64,000 nucleotides of DNA, taken from Noviherbaspirillum suwonense. Its GTDB lineage: Bacteria; Pseudomonadota; Gammaproteobacteria; Burkholderiales; Burkholderiaceae_D. The position numbers were made by a program, and so were the translations under genes. The notes beneath the pieces were generated by a model. That model was not told the origin of the DNA and did not search any database. It saw only the letters and a program-made list of their open reading frames with translations. Below, one piece after another: positions 8,115-16,951 of this stretch; position 1 is the stretch's first letter, and every line of letters starts with the position of its first letter. The DNA is taken from positions 124,001-188,000 of the forward strand of contig NZ_FXUL01000009.1 in NCBI RefSeq assembly GCF_900182955.1. Reading direction: 5' to 3'.

Positions 8115-9124
8115 ACTACCAGATCCGCGTGGCGCAGTCCGACATCGAATTCGAATGCGCCGAAGGCATGACCGTGCTCGACGCCGCCCGCAGGAGCGGC
8201 TACGAGCTTCCCTATTCGTGCCGCACCGGCATCTGCGGCAGCTGCAAGGGCCGCCTGGTCAGCGGCAGCATCGACATGGCGGCCGCCAGCGAAGCGCTGA
8301 GCGAGGAGGAGCGGGCGGCCGGCTACACGCTGTTCTGCCAGGCCCGGCCGACGTCGGACGTGGAAATCGGCGCGCGGTCCATTACGAAGCTCGACCCGAA
8401 CGCGCACCAGACCGTCGACGCCAAGGTTTACAAGCTGAGCCGCGGCGCGGACGACGTGACGCTGCTGCAGCTGCGCTTCCCGGCCGGCAAGCGCGTCCGC
8501 TTCAAGGCCGGGCAGTACCTGCAGGTGCTGCTGCCGGACGGCTCCCGCCGCAGCTATTCGATGGCCAATCCGCCGCAGCAGAACGATGGCGTGCTGCTGC
8601 ATATCCGGCACCTGGCCGGCGGTCGCTTTTCCGCTTACCTGGAATCGACCGCGGCCGTCGGCGACATCGTCAGGCTGCAGATGCCCTTCGGCGACTTCTA
8701 CCTGCGCGACGACGCCGGCAAGCCGCTGGTGTTTGTCGCCAGCGGGACCGGATTCGCGCCGATCAAGTCCATCCTGGAAGACATGTTCAAGCGCGGCGCG
8801 CCGCAGCGGCCGGTGTCCCTGTACTGGGGCGCCCGCCGCAGGGCCGACCTGTACCAGCGCGAGCTGCCGGAGAAATGGGCGAAGCAGTATCCGGGCTTTC
8901 GCTTCATCCCGGTGCTGTCCGACGAGGACGATGGCGAAAGCCGGACCGGCTTCGTTCATCACGCGGTCATGGCGGACTTCCCGTCGCTCGCCGGCCACGA
9001 GGTCTACGCCTGCGGCGTGCCGGCGATGATCACCGCCGCGCGCAGCGACTTCACCGGCCGGTGCGGCCTGCCGTCCGATGCGTTCTTCTGCGACGCCTTC
9101 GTGACCGAGGCGGCGCAGGACTAG
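8111..9124 (+). CDS. tphA1: terephthalate 1,2-dioxygenase, reductase component
   Basis: A 337-residue electron-transfer reductase that passes NAD(P)H electrons through FAD and a 2Fe-2S centre to TphA2. The N-terminal plant-type ferredoxin domain has cluster ligands C37, C42, C45 and C76. An FAD-binding barrel follows, with RRSYSMANPP, then an NAD-binding domain with VFVASGTGFAPIKSI and a C-terminal YACGVPAMI. Length equals that of TphA1 (336 residues). It is translationally coupled to tphB. No protocatechuate ring-cleavage genes follow in this window, so the product must be processed by genes elsewhere. Confidence 0.9.
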   Translation: MNYQIRVAQSDIEFECAEGMTVLDAARRSGYELPYSCRTGICGSCKGRLVSGSIDMAAASEALSEEERAAGYTLFCQARPTSDVEIGARSITKLDPNAHQTVDAKVYKLSRGADDVTLLQLRFPAGKRVRFKAGQYLQVLLPDGSRRSYSMANPPQQNDGVLLHIRHLAGGRFSAYLESTAAVGDIVRLQMPFGDFYLRDDAGKPLVFVASGTGFAPIKSILEDMFKRGAPQRPVSLYWGARRRADLYQRELPEKWAKQYPGFRFIPVLSDEDDGESRTGFVHHAVMADFPSLAGHEVYACGVPAMITAARSDFTGRCGLPSDAFFCDAFVTEAAQD

Positions 9125-9136
9125 GATAAACGCGCG

Positions 9137-9913
9137 TCACAGCATCGCGGCCAGCATGCGGCGCGCGCTCTGCAGCTGCGGCAGCAGCGTTTCCAGCATC
9201 GCCTCCAGCGTGTAGCGGCGCACCGACGCGACGATGCTCAGCGCGGCGATCGTGCGGCCCTGCCGGTCCATCAGCGGTATGGCGATCGAGCGCACGCCGA
9301 GCTCCAGCTCCTCGTCGGACACCGCATAGCCCAGCCTGCGCGCGTCCTCCAGCAGGCCCAGCAGCGCCGGCATGTCGGTGCGCGTGTTCGGCGTCAACGG
9401 CAGCCGCCTGCTGCGCAGCAGCGCTTCCTCGGCACTTGCCGGCGGCAGCGCGGCCAGCAGTATCCTCCCGGTCGCCGCGCAGTAGGCAGGCAGCCGCGAG
9501 CCCAGGCCGAGTCCGTTGGCAAGGCTGCGCCGGGTCGCCGCGCGCGCGACGAACACCACGTCGGTGCCGTCCAGCACTGCCACCGAGCTCGACTCGCGGG
9601 TGCGCTCGCTGATGGCCTCCAGCGCCGGCTGCACGATCTTCGCGGTCGGCGTCGATGTGACATAGGCATAGCCCAGCCGCAGCACCCGGGGCGCGAGCCT
9701 GAACAGCTTGCCATCCGACTCGACATAGCCGAGCCGCTGCAGCGTGAGCAGCGAGCGCCGCGCAGACGCCCGGCTGTGCCCGGTGATTTCGGCGGCTTCG
9801 CTCAGCGTCAGCGGCCGGTTGACGATGCCGAAGGCCTCGATGATGGACAGGCCCTTTTCCAGGCCGGCGACGTACTCCTTGTCGTCGCTCGAACGGGTGT
9901 CTTCGGCGTTCAT
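9137..9913 (-). CDS. tphR: IclR-family regulator of the terephthalate locus (TphR-like)
   Basis: A 258-residue IclR-family protein of the PcaR/PcaU/PobR branch. It has an N-terminal winged helix-turn-helix (GLSIIEAFG, LTLSEAAEITGHSRASARRSL) and a C-terminal effector-binding GAF-like domain ending in LLPQLQSARRM. The start at 9913 is chosen because GGAGG lies 9 bases upstream; an upstream ATG at 9922 abuts that GGAGG and a still longer frame to 9988 lacks a site. It converges on tphA1 with a 12-base gap. TphR of Comamonas is an IclR-type activator responding to terephthalate. The two palindromes at 3642 and 5286 are its likely targets. No such palindrome is seen in front of its own gene. Confidence 0.87.
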   Translation of the reverse strand: MNAEDTRSSDDKEYVAGLEKGLSIIEAFGIVNRPLTLSEAAEITGHSRASARRSLLTLQRLGYVESDGKLFRLAPRVLRLGYAYVTSTPTAKIVQPALEAISERTRESSSVAVLDGTDVVFVARAATRRSLANGLGLGSRLPAYCAATGRILLAALPPASAEEALLRSRRLPLTPNTRTDMPALLGLLEDARRLGYAVSDEELELGVRSIAIPLMDRQGRTIAALSIVASVRRYTLEAMLETLLPQLQSARRMLAAML

Positions 9914-10194
9914 CGCTGCCATCCTCCGGCGCCGTGCGGGCAGGGCCGCAAGGGCCGCGTCATCGCCGTCATCGGCAAGCCGGCGCATCGCGGCCAGGGC
10001 CGCCGGGGCAGGCCGCCCGCGGGAACGCGTGTTGTTTCATGATGCCTCATTCGCCAGTTCATACTGCTTCAATGATAAGGGGCAACCGCCGTTTTCCGCC
10101 GGCAAGGATCGCCGAATCTTGCGATACTTCCCTGTACCGCGCTTTCCCGACCGTTCGCCCGCGGAAGCGCCAACCTGCATGGGGAGGCATCGCG

Positions 10195-10392
10195 ATGAAA
10201 ATCCTGTCTGTCGTTATCATGAGCACCGTTCTCTCGGCCTGTTCCAGCATGGCCGTCTTCGACACCGGGCCGGAAGCGCGCGCGGCGCGCAACCGGTGCG
10301 AGTCGATGCGAAGCTACCGTCCTTATTATCCGAACGAGTGCGGCGAACTTTCCGGTTTCATTCCCTACGGCCCTGGCTATATGACGCAGTGA
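10195..10392 (+). CDS. small lipoprotein, function unknown
   Basis: A 65-residue protein with a lipoprotein signal: MKILSVVIMSTVL followed by the lipobox LSAC, lipidated cysteine about residue 16. The mature part of about 50 residues is rich in Arg, Tyr and Pro and has two further cysteines that could form a disulfide. A strong GGGGAGG lies 8-14 bases before the ATG, which supports translation. It stands between the IclR gene and the oxidase cluster, transcribed alone on the plus strand. I do not recognise the family. Confidence 0.7.
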   Translation: MKILSVVIMSTVLSACSSMAVFDTGPEARAARNRCESMRSYRPYYPNECGELSGFIPYGPGYMTQ

Positions 10393-10432
10393 ATGCCGGC
10401 CGGCGCCGTGTCGCCCTGCGAATGCTGCAGAA

Positions 10433-10786
10433 TCAGTTGCACGTTCGCAGGAACAGCACCGGCAGGCTGGCCCACAAGATGGCGATGAGCGCCAGCAGCG
10501 CGCTGCCTGCATAGGCCATCTCGACCAGGCGGGCCTGGCTGCCGCGCCGTTTCAGCGTGCGTGCCGAACGCAGCAGCAGCACGCCGGCGGCAACGATGGC
10601 GGCCGCCGACTCCAGCAGCAGCACGGCGGTTTGCGCCGGGACGCCGGCCAGCATGACATCCGACATGCCGGCAATGCAGCTTGCCGCCACGAACACATAC
10701 AGGAAGACGAAGTGCGCGCCCCACAGCAGCAGCGGCGCCGTCGCCAGCAGCATCTTCCGGAACAGGGAATCGTGGTTGTCCTGCAT
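10433..10786 (-). CDS. small membrane protein of the oxidase cluster
   Basis: A 117-residue protein with about three hydrophobic segments (KMLLATAPLLLWGAHFVFLY, PAQTAVLLLESAAAIVAAGV, AGSALLALIAILWASLPVLF). It starts two bases after the stop of the fused oxidase subunit I+III and is the last gene of that operon, so it is probably an accessory or assembly subunit. I do not recognise a named family; similar small membrane ORFs end many caa3-type oxidase operons. Confidence 0.65.
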   Translation of the reverse strand: MQDNHDSLFRKMLLATAPLLLWGAHFVFLYVFVAASCIAGMSDVMLAGVPAQTAVLLLESAAAIVAAGVLLLRSARTLKRRGSQARLVEMAYAGSALLALIAILWASLPVLFLRTCN

Positions 10787-10788
10787 GG

Positions 10789-13308
10789 TCAGTCCATCAG
10801 CAATGGCATCACGTTCACCGCCAGCGCGAAGGCCAGGCCCTGCAGCGTCGTGTAATGCCAGATCAGCGCGCTGTTGTCCATGGTGGCCCGGCTTGCCGGC
10901 GTCAGGTAGCCGCTCCAGGAGCGGGCGACCAGGTAGGCAGCGACGATCAGCAGCAGCACCGCATGCAGGCCCTGGTAGCCGAGCATTGCGCCGATCGTCG
11001 CGCTCCATGCCTGCGCCGACGGGTCCAGGCCGGCCAGCACCTGCCCGGCCATGTCGCAGGCGAAGCTGGCGGCCATGCATGCGGCGGCGGCGATCACCGC
11101 CAGGCGAAGCGCCCGCTGCCCGCCTTCGACGGACAGCCGACGCCGCGCCCAGACCATCAGGGCCGAGCCCGCCAGCAGCAGCCCGCAGGACAGCAGCGGC
11201 CACACCGGCGTTGGCAGGGCCGCGTTCGGCGGCGGGCAGCTGACCGGAAGGCGCATCGAGATATGGATATAGGCGAACAGGAAGGAAGCGAACACCGTGC
11301 CGTCGACCACCAGCATGATCACCGTCGCCCACCACGACTGCGAGACCGGGCCAGACGCGCCGACCGGCAGCACGACGTCGTCGGACACCCGGGCGGCGGC
11401 CAGCGGCGGCGGCCGGTCGGATTGCCACAGCCAGATGATCACCGAGGCGATGGCGGTAATGCCGCAGGCCCAGGCCAGCAGGTGCAGCTTGACCGTCAGC
11501 AGCAGGAAGAAGCCGGCGGTGCCGGCGGCCGCCACCAGCGGCCACCAGCTGTCGCCCGGCACGATCATCAGGTAGAGCGGCCGCCCCGCCACCGGGCTGG
11601 TCGCGATGGTTTCGCGCAGGCCGGTAGCCGTGCCCGGGAGCCAGTGCCGGCCGGCCTCGACTTCCTCCATCATTTCCGGCCGGTCCCACAGCGGATAGTC
11701 GGACCCGATGTCCGGGATGCTGCGGGTCGCGTAGTCCTCCGAATGCAGCCATTCCAGCGTCGACGCGTTCCATGGATTGCCTGGCCGCCTGGCCGCCTTC
11801 TTCAGGGTGCGCGCCGCATCCACGCAGAACAGCAGCACGCCGGCGGCAAAGATGAAGGCGCCGACCGTGGACGCCATGTTCAGGCCGGTCCAGCCGAGAT
11901 CCGGCGCATAGGTGTAGACCCGGCGCGGCATGCCGAGCAGGCCGGTCAGGTGCATCGGGAAGAAGGCCACGTTGAAGCCGACGAACATCAGCCCGAACAC
12001 CCAGCGCGCCAGCCGCTCGGACAGCGCGTGGCCATTGATCAGCGGGATCCAGTAATACATGGCCGCGAACACCGGGAAGACCATGCCGCCGATCAGCACG
12101 TAGTGCAGGTGGGCGACGATGAAATAGGTGTCATGCGCCTGCCAGTCGAACGGCACGAGCGCGACCATGACGCCGGTCAGGCCGCCGAGGACGAAAATGA
12201 ACATGAAGCCGAGCAGGAACAGGGTGGGGCCGTTGATGCGCACCGTGCCCTTCCAGAGCGTCGCAATCCATGCGAATACCTGGATCGCGGTCGGCACCGC
12301 CACCGCCATGCTGGCTGCGGAGACGAAGGCCATCGACAGCAGGCCCAGGCCGGCGGTGAACATGTGATGCGCCCACAGCGCGAAGCTGAAGAAGCCGACG
12401 GCGACCAGCGCGATCACCACCATGCGCTGGCCCACCAGCCGCTGCCCGGCGATGGTGGGTATCATCGTGGAGACCATGCCGGCCGCCGGCAGGAAGATGA
12501 TGTAGACCTCCGGGTGGCCGAAGAACCAGAACAGGTGCTGCCACAGCACCGGGTCGCCGCCGCGCTCGGCGATGAAGAAGGGCCAGTCGAATGCGCGTTC
12601 CAGCTCCAGCAGCGCGGTGCCGGCGATGATGGCCGGGAAGGCGAACACGATCATCACGCCGACCACCAGCATCGACCATGCATAGACCGGCATGCGGGCC
12701 AGCGTCATGCCCGGCGCGCGCGTGAACAGGATGCCGACGATCAGCTCGATCGCGCCGGCAATCGCCGAGATCTCGATGAAGCCGATGCCCAGCAGCCAGA
12801 AGTCGGCATTCATGCCGGGCGAATAGGCGGTGGACGTCAGCGGCGGGTACATGAACCAGCCGCCGTCCGGCGCCAGCCCGACGAACAGCGTGCAGAAGAA
12901 TGCCAGGCCGCCGATCGCGTACGCCCAGTATGCATAGGCCGAGAGCCGCGGGAAGGGCAGGTCGCGCGCGCCCAGCATGCCGGGCAGCAGGTAGACCGCG
13001 ATCGCTTCGACCACCGGGATCGCGAACAGGAACATCATCACCGTGCCATGCATGGTGAAGACCTGGTTATAGGTGCCTGCGCCGAGGAGGGTGTTGTCCG
13101 GCACGGCCAGCTGCACGCGCATCAAAAGGCCAAGCACGCCGGCCAGCAGGAAGAACAGCAGCGCGGTGCCGATGTAGAGCAGGCCGATATTGGTATTGTT
13201 GACCGTGCTGAAAAAGCGCCAGCCGGCAGGCGTCTTCCAGGTGCGTTCGAGCCGGCCCAGCTCGTCGGGCGGCCGCGGCAGCGAAGAGGGTAATGGGATG
13301 GACGTCAT
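10789..13308 (-). CDS. cytochrome c oxidase, fused subunits I and III
   Basis: An 839-residue heme-copper oxidase in which subunit I (about residues 1-600) is fused to a subunit III-like domain (about 640-830). Subunit I marks are the low-spin heme histidine in FTMHGTVMMF, the active-site WFFGHPEVY with the His-Tyr pair, the CuB histidines in ALWAHHMF, and AHDTYFIVAHLHYVL with the heme a3 and a ligands. The subunit III part has about five helices, including WWATVIMLVVDGTVFASFL and YQGLHAVLLLIVAAYL. The fusion is known for some caa3 and ba-type enzymes of bacteria and is a natural genomic variant. The ATG overlaps the subunit II stop (ATGA). It acts in the inner membrane as a proton-pumping terminal oxidase. 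Confidence 0.93.
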   Translation of the reverse strand: MTSIPLPSSLPRPPDELGRLERTWKTPAGWRFFSTVNNTNIGLLYIGTALLFFLLAGVLGLLMRVQLAVPDNTLLGAGTYNQVFTMHGTVMMFLFAIPVVEAIAVYLLPGMLGARDLPFPRLSAYAYWAYAIGGLAFFCTLFVGLAPDGGWFMYPPLTSTAYSPGMNADFWLLGIGFIEISAIAGAIELIVGILFTRAPGMTLARMPVYAWSMLVVGVMIVFAFPAIIAGTALLELERAFDWPFFIAERGGDPVLWQHLFWFFGHPEVYIIFLPAAGMVSTMIPTIAGQRLVGQRMVVIALVAVGFFSFALWAHHMFTAGLGLLSMAFVSAASMAVAVPTAIQVFAWIATLWKGTVRINGPTLFLLGFMFIFVLGGLTGVMVALVPFDWQAHDTYFIVAHLHYVLIGGMVFPVFAAMYYWIPLINGHALSERLARWVFGLMFVGFNVAFFPMHLTGLLGMPRRVYTYAPDLGWTGLNMASTVGAFIFAAGVLLFCVDAARTLKKAARRPGNPWNASTLEWLHSEDYATRSIPDIGSDYPLWDRPEMMEEVEAGRHWLPGTATGLRETIATSPVAGRPLYLMIVPGDSWWPLVAAAGTAGFFLLLTVKLHLLAWACGITAIASVIIWLWQSDRPPPLAAARVSDDVVLPVGASGPVSQSWWATVIMLVVDGTVFASFLFAYIHISMRLPVSCPPPNAALPTPVWPLLSCGLLLAGSALMVWARRRLSVEGGQRALRLAVIAAAACMAASFACDMAGQVLAGLDPSAQAWSATIGAMLGYQGLHAVLLLIVAAYLVARSWSGYLTPASRATMDNSALIWHYTTLQGLAFALAVNVMPLLMD

Positions 13309-14363
13309 TTCAGGTGTTCCAGGTAGGCGGCCAGCGCCGACAGCGTGGCGCCGTCCAGGCGCTCGAACGACGGCATGCGCGCGCCGGGCTTGACGGCCTG
13401 CACGCCGGCGATCCATCCGGCCATGGCGCCGCTGTGATTGGGCAGCACGCCGGCGGCCAGGTAAAGCCGGCTGCCGACATGGGTCAGGTCGGGACCGAGC
13501 GTGGCGTCGCCGGCGTCGTCGGACGGGCTGGTCACGCCGCGTATCGCGTGGCAGGCATTGCACCGCTGCGCGAAAAAGGCCGCGCGGCCGCGTTCGAGCA
13601 GCGCGTTGCCGGCGGAGGCTGATGCTGCATCCGGTGCGACGGGTGCATTCGGTGCGACGGGCGCGATGGGCGCAGCCGGTGCGGCCTGCCGCGCCAGCCA
13701 GGCGTCGAAGTCCTGCTGGCTCTCGGCGACCACGTGCATGGCCATCTTCGCATGCTGCTGGCCGCAGTACTCGGCGCACTGGCCGCGATAGACGCCCGGC
13801 CGGTCGGCCTGCAGCGTGAGGCCGTTGATGCGGCCCGGTATCGTGTCCATCTTGCCGCCCAGCGCCGGCACCCAGAAGCTGTGGATCACGTCGGCGCTGC
13901 CCAGGCCCAGGTAGACGCGGCGGCCGACCGGGATATGCAGCTCGTTGGCCAGCAGGATGTCGCGCCCGCTGGCCGGGTCGCGGTAGCGCACTTCCCACCA
14001 CCACATCCTGGCGGTCACTGATATATGCAGCGCATCCTGCGAACCCTGCGGGCTGAGCTGCGCGCTGCGCCAGGTCGAGTACAGCAGCAGCGCCGACAGC
14101 ACCGCCACCGGCAGCGCGATGCCGCCGCCGGCGATCCACCAGCGCGCATCGACCGGCCGGCCGCGCCGCAGGCTCAGCGCCAGCAGCGCCATGACGCCGA
14201 CGAAGAGCGCCAGGCTGCCGGCGCAAAGCATCCACAGCATGCCGGTGATCAGCGCGGCATCCGGCCCGGCCGGGTGCAGCACCGACTGCAGCGAGGGCAG
14301 CTGCGCGCAGCCGCCAAGCAGCATGGCGGCAGGCAGGGCCGGCAGGAGCGCGCGGGCCGTCAT
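13305..14363 (-). CDS. cytochrome c oxidase subunit II with C-terminal cytochrome c domain
   Basis: A 352-residue subunit II of a caa3-type oxidase. It begins with a lipoprotein-like signal (MLLGGC), followed by two membrane segments (ALITGMLWMLCAGSLALFVG and WIAGGGIALPVAVLSALLLY). The periplasmic CuA domain carries the ligands in CAEYCGQQHAKM and the preceding DVIHSFWVPALGG. After an Ala-Pro-rich linker with repeated APVAPNAP units comes a cytochrome c domain with heme site CNACH and a distal Met in GARMPSFERL. The ATG is coupled to the upstream cytochrome gene by ATGA. The domain lets soluble or small lipoprotein cytochromes hand electrons straight to CuA. Confidence 0.92.
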   Translation of the reverse strand: MTARALLPALPAAMLLGGCAQLPSLQSVLHPAGPDAALITGMLWMLCAGSLALFVGVMALLALSLRRGRPVDARWWIAGGGIALPVAVLSALLLYSTWRSAQLSPQGSQDALHISVTARMWWWEVRYRDPASGRDILLANELHIPVGRRVYLGLGSADVIHSFWVPALGGKMDTIPGRINGLTLQADRPGVYRGQCAEYCGQQHAKMAMHVVAESQQDFDAWLARQAAPAAPIAPVAPNAPVAPDAASASAGNALLERGRAAFFAQRCNACHAIRGVTSPSDDAGDATLGPDLTHVGSRLYLAAGVLPNHSGAMAGWIAGVQAVKPGARMPSFERLDGATLSALAAYLEHLK

Positions 14364-14731
14364 TGCGGCGTATACAGCGCCGCCGCCATGTGGCGGGCGT
14401 CGGCTTCGGAAACGCCCATGACCGGCATCCGCGTGCCGGGCACCAGGGCCGGCGGATTGACGATCCATGCGACCAGCGATTCGGGCAGGTTGGGGATCTG
14501 GCCGGCGATATAGCTGCGCCGCCAGAAGTCCGCCAGCGGCGGGCCGGCGGTGCCGCGCGCCGCCACGTCGGGTATCGCATGGCAGGCGCCGCACTGGTAC
14601 TGGTTCATCAGCGCCTTGCCGCGGACGGGGTCGCCGCCGTCGACCCGCAGCGCCTGCGGCTCGTCGCGCGAGCATCCGGCCAGCAGGCAGAGCGCCATGC
14701 AAAGCGCCAGGGGACGGATGCAGCGCGTCAC
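14360..14731 (-). CDS. monoheme cytochrome c lipoprotein
   Basis: A 123-residue class I cytochrome c with a lipoprotein signal (lipobox LLAGC), heme site CGACH and axial Met in GTRMPVMGVSE. The start chosen is a GTG at 14731, giving a short positive n-region; the frame stays open to 14875 and no good ribosome site marks the true start. It heads the minus-strand oxidase operon and is coupled to subunit II. It is closely similar in layout to the lipoprotein cytochrome at 15601-15969 (shared IP-V, N-P, MPV-GV-EADAR, M-A pattern), so the two are probably paralogues that flank the divergent promoter region. Confidence 0.82.
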   Translation of the reverse strand: MTRCIRPLALCMALCLLAGCSRDEPQALRVDGGDPVRGKALMNQYQCGACHAIPDVAARGTAGPPLADFWRRSYIAGQIPNLPESLVAWIVNPPALVPGTRMPVMGVSEADARHMAAALYTPQ

Positions 14732-15052
14732 GCGCAGCCCGGTCCGCGGTCCCCCGGCACGGCGCCGGTGGGAATGGCTGCGGATAAAGAATAACGGTGT
14801 GTGCTGTGCATGGCGATGACTTGCAAGTAAGGAATCGGGCGGAATCCAGGCAAAATCCAGGCGGAAGCCAGGCAAAATTCAGGGCGGCGGGGCAGGCGCG
14901 CAGGGCCGATTTTGCCGAAGTTCAGCCGGATGCAACCACGTTCCCGACAAGGAATCGGAAAAAGCACGCAAATAAGCGGCTTGGGCTTGACCGCATGGGG
15001 CGACAGCGGGCCGCTCTTGTGCAACATTGGCCGACCTCGACTTTTAAGCGCA
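14732..15052. other. divergent intergenic region between two cytochrome c operons
   Basis: About 320 bases without a convincing gene. It contains the 11-base phased repeats described separately (14831-14884). Downstream of these are a less GC-rich patch around 14940-14985 and the leader of the plus-strand cytochrome gene. No strong promoter hexamers stand out. An open frame on the minus strand extends the cytochrome gene into this region but lacks a signal-peptide start. Confidence 0.5.
14831..14884. repeat. imperfect 11-base direct repeats in the oxidase divergent promoter region
   Basis: Four to five head-to-tail units of the form RRAATCCAGGC: GGAATCGGGC, GGAATCCAGGC, AAAATCCAGGC, GGAAGCCAGGC and AAAATTCAGGGC. 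An 11-base period is close to one DNA turn, which would place repeated sites on one face of the helix. Regulatory function is inferred, not shown. Confidence 0.5.
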
Positions 15053-15604
15053 ATGCTTGACGCCCGCATGAGACCCGACAACAAGCGCCTGGTGCTGACG
15101 ACCGTCGCCGCAACCCTGGCCGCCTCCGCCGCGCTGGCCGCCGCGGCCGGCGCGCTCTTCCTGTTTTCCGGCTGGTACAGCATCGGCGCGACGGTGCAGC
15201 ACTGGCAGCCCGTGTACACGGTGCTGGAACGGGGCATGCACTACTCGGTGCGCCATCATGCCGCCGACATCCGGCCGCCCGATCTGGCCGACACCCGGAT
15301 GCTGCAGCGCGGCGCGGCGCTGTACCGCGACCATTGCCTGCAATGCCATGGCGGGCCGGGCGCGCCGCAGGCCGGCATCGGCAAGAGCATGCAGCCGATC
15401 CCGGGGCCGCTGGTCGATGCGGGCCGGCGCTGGAAGCCGCAGGAGCTGTACTGGATCACCCGCCACGGCATCAAGATGAGCGGCATGCCGGCATGGGAAT
15501 TCCGCATGCCGGAGGACGACCTGTGGGCGGTCGTTGCCTTCCTCGGCAAGCTGCCGGCGCTGTCGTCGAAGGAATTCGCGCTGGCGATGGAGGAAGGGAA
15601 ATGA
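15053..15604 (+). CDS. membrane-anchored cytochrome c
   Basis: A protein of about 183 residues with an N-terminal membrane anchor (VLTTVAATLAASAALAAAAG, ALFLFSG) and a periplasmic cytochrome c domain. The heme site is CLQCH and the likely axial Met is in KMSGMPAWEF. ATGs at 15053 and 15068 are both possible and neither has a good ribosome site. It is divergent from the oxidase operon and coupled (ATGA) to another cytochrome, so it probably feeds electrons to the caa3-type oxidase. The APQAGIGKSMQPIPGPL stretch and the DDLWAVVAFL ending are typical of small cytochromes found in such clusters. Confidence 0.82.
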   Translation: MLDARMRPDNKRLVLTTVAATLAASAALAAAAGALFLFSGWYSIGATVQHWQPVYTVLERGMHYSVRHHAADIRPPDLADTRMLQRGAALYRDHCLQCHGGPGAPQAGIGKSMQPIPGPLVDAGRRWKPQELYWITRHGIKMSGMPAWEFRMPEDDLWAVVAFLGKLPALSSKEFALAMEEGK

Positions 15605-15969
15605 CGGGCCGCACGGCAATAGCCGCATGCCTGCTGGCGGCTGCATGCCTGACCGGCTGCGACGGCGGCGGCAAGCCGGCGGCGGTGGACGGCGACCCGC
15701 AGCGCGGACGGCTGGCGCTGACCCAGTATGCATGCCGCGCCTGCCACGAGATACCGGGCGTCACCGGATCGGACGTCCAGGTCGGGCCGTCGCTCGCGGG
15801 ACTCGCGAAGAAGCGCATCATCGCCCGCAGCCTGCCCAACACGCCGGCCAACCTCGCGCACTGGATACGCGACCCGCGCGCGGTGGACCCGGCGACCGCG
15901 ATGCCGGTGCTGGGCGTGACCGAAGCCGACGCCAGGGACATGGTGGCCTACCTGATGACGCTGGACTGA
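15601..15969 (+). CDS. monoheme cytochrome c lipoprotein
   Basis: A 122-residue lipoprotein cytochrome: signal and lipobox LTGC, heme site CRACH, axial Met in ATAMPVLGVTE. Its start overlaps the stop of the preceding cytochrome gene. It resembles the minus-strand cytochrome at 14360-14731 across the whole heme domain, which suggests duplication within the cluster. It probably shuttles electrons in the periplasm to subunit II. Confidence 0.85.
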   Translation: MTGRTAIAACLLAAACLTGCDGGGKPAAVDGDPQRGRLALTQYACRACHEIPGVTGSDVQVGPSLAGLAKKRIIARSLPNTPANLAHWIRDPRAVDPATAMPVLGVTEADARDMVAYLMTLD

Positions 15970-16013
15970 GCGGGCGCCATCGGCGGCTCAGGGCATGGCG
16001 GCAGCGAGCACGG

Positions 16014-16847
16014 TCACAGCATTTCGAGCGGCATCTTGCGCGACGGCGGGCTGAACGCGCGGTCCAGAACGGCCAGGTCCTCGTCGTCCAGCCGCAGGTC
16101 CAGCGCCAGGCGGTTGTCCCGCACATGCGCGGCGCTGCCTGCTTTCGGGATCGCGATCAGGCGCTCGTGCCGCAGCACCCATGCCAGCGCGACCTGCGCC
16201 GGGGTCGCCTTGTGCCTTGCGGCGACGTGCGCCAGGCCGCCGTCGTCCAGCAGCCGGTTCTGCTCCAGCGGCGAATAGGCCATCAGCGGCAAGCCTTTGC
16301 GCGCGCACCAGGGCAGCAGGTCGTATTCGATGCCGCGCCTCGTCAGGTTGTACAGCACCTGGTTGGTCGCCGCCGCCGCGCCGCCAGGCGCCTTGTGCAG
16401 CTGCTCCATGTCGGCGACGTCGAAATTGCTCACGCCCCAGTGCCGGATCTTGCCGTCGCGGACGAGCGCCTCGAAGGCCGCCACGGTTTCGGCCAGCGGC
16501 ACCTGGCCGCGCCAGTGCAGCAGGTAGAGGTCGATGCGGTCGGTGCCGAGCCGGCGCAGGCTGCGTTCGCAGGCGGCGATCGTGCCGCTGCGGCTGGCAT
16601 TGTGCGGATAGACCTTGGTGACCACGAAGCATTCGTCGCGCCGGCCGGCGAGCGCTTCGCCGACCAGTTCCTCGGCGGCGCCGTCGCCATACATTTCTGC
16701 GGTGTCGATCAGCGTCATCCCGAGGTCCAGGCCGGCCCGCAGCGCCTCGATCTCGGCTTGCCGCCGGGCCGGCGCTTCGCCCATGCCCCAGGTGCCCTGG
16801 CCGAGGACCGGCACGGTTTCGCCGGACGGAAGTGTGGTGGTGCGCAT
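16014..16847 (-). CDS. aldo/keto reductase
   Basis: A 277-residue NADPH-dependent TIM-barrel oxidoreductase. The catalytic Asp and Tyr are in [12 protein letters not shown], the Lys in VVTKVYP and the His in LLHWRG; the cofactor site is [14 protein letters not shown] near the C-terminus. The ATG at 16847 has AGGAG about 6 bases upstream on the minus strand. It belongs to the bacterial branch of small aldo/keto reductases (related to 2,5-diketo-gluconate reductases and YeaE/Gcy-type enzymes), whose substrates are various aldehydes. It is a single gene between two unrelated units, and the physiological substrate cannot be deduced. Confidence 0.88.
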   Translation of the reverse strand: MRTTTLPSGETVPVLGQGTWGMGEAPARRQAEIEALRAGLDLGMTLIDTAEMYGDGAAEELVGEALAGRRDECFVVTKVYPHNASRSGTIAACERSLRRLGTDRIDLYLLHWRGQVPLAETVAAFEALVRDGKIRHWGVSNFDVADMEQLHKAPGGAAAATNQVLYNLTRRGIEYDLLPWCARKGLPLMAYSPLEQNRLLDDGGLAHVAARHKATPAQVALAWVLRHERLIAIPKAGSAAHVRDNRLALDLRLDDEDLAVLDRAFSPPSRKMPLEML

Positions 16848-16951
16848 CGCTGCTCCTGTCTTCATCGATCGTAATCGTCCGAGTATAGCGGCAGGCCGGG
16901 AAGCGCGAAGGATGCCGCCCGATGCGGCGATGGCGCGGCGGCGCGCCGTGC

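Noticed and set aside
10681-13293. Very long plus-strand open frame (870 codons) opposite the oxidase genes
   Set aside because: It is a GC-skew shadow of the fused subunit I+III gene: Arg/Gln/His-rich, no motifs, and the opposite strand encodes clear heme-copper oxidase signatures.
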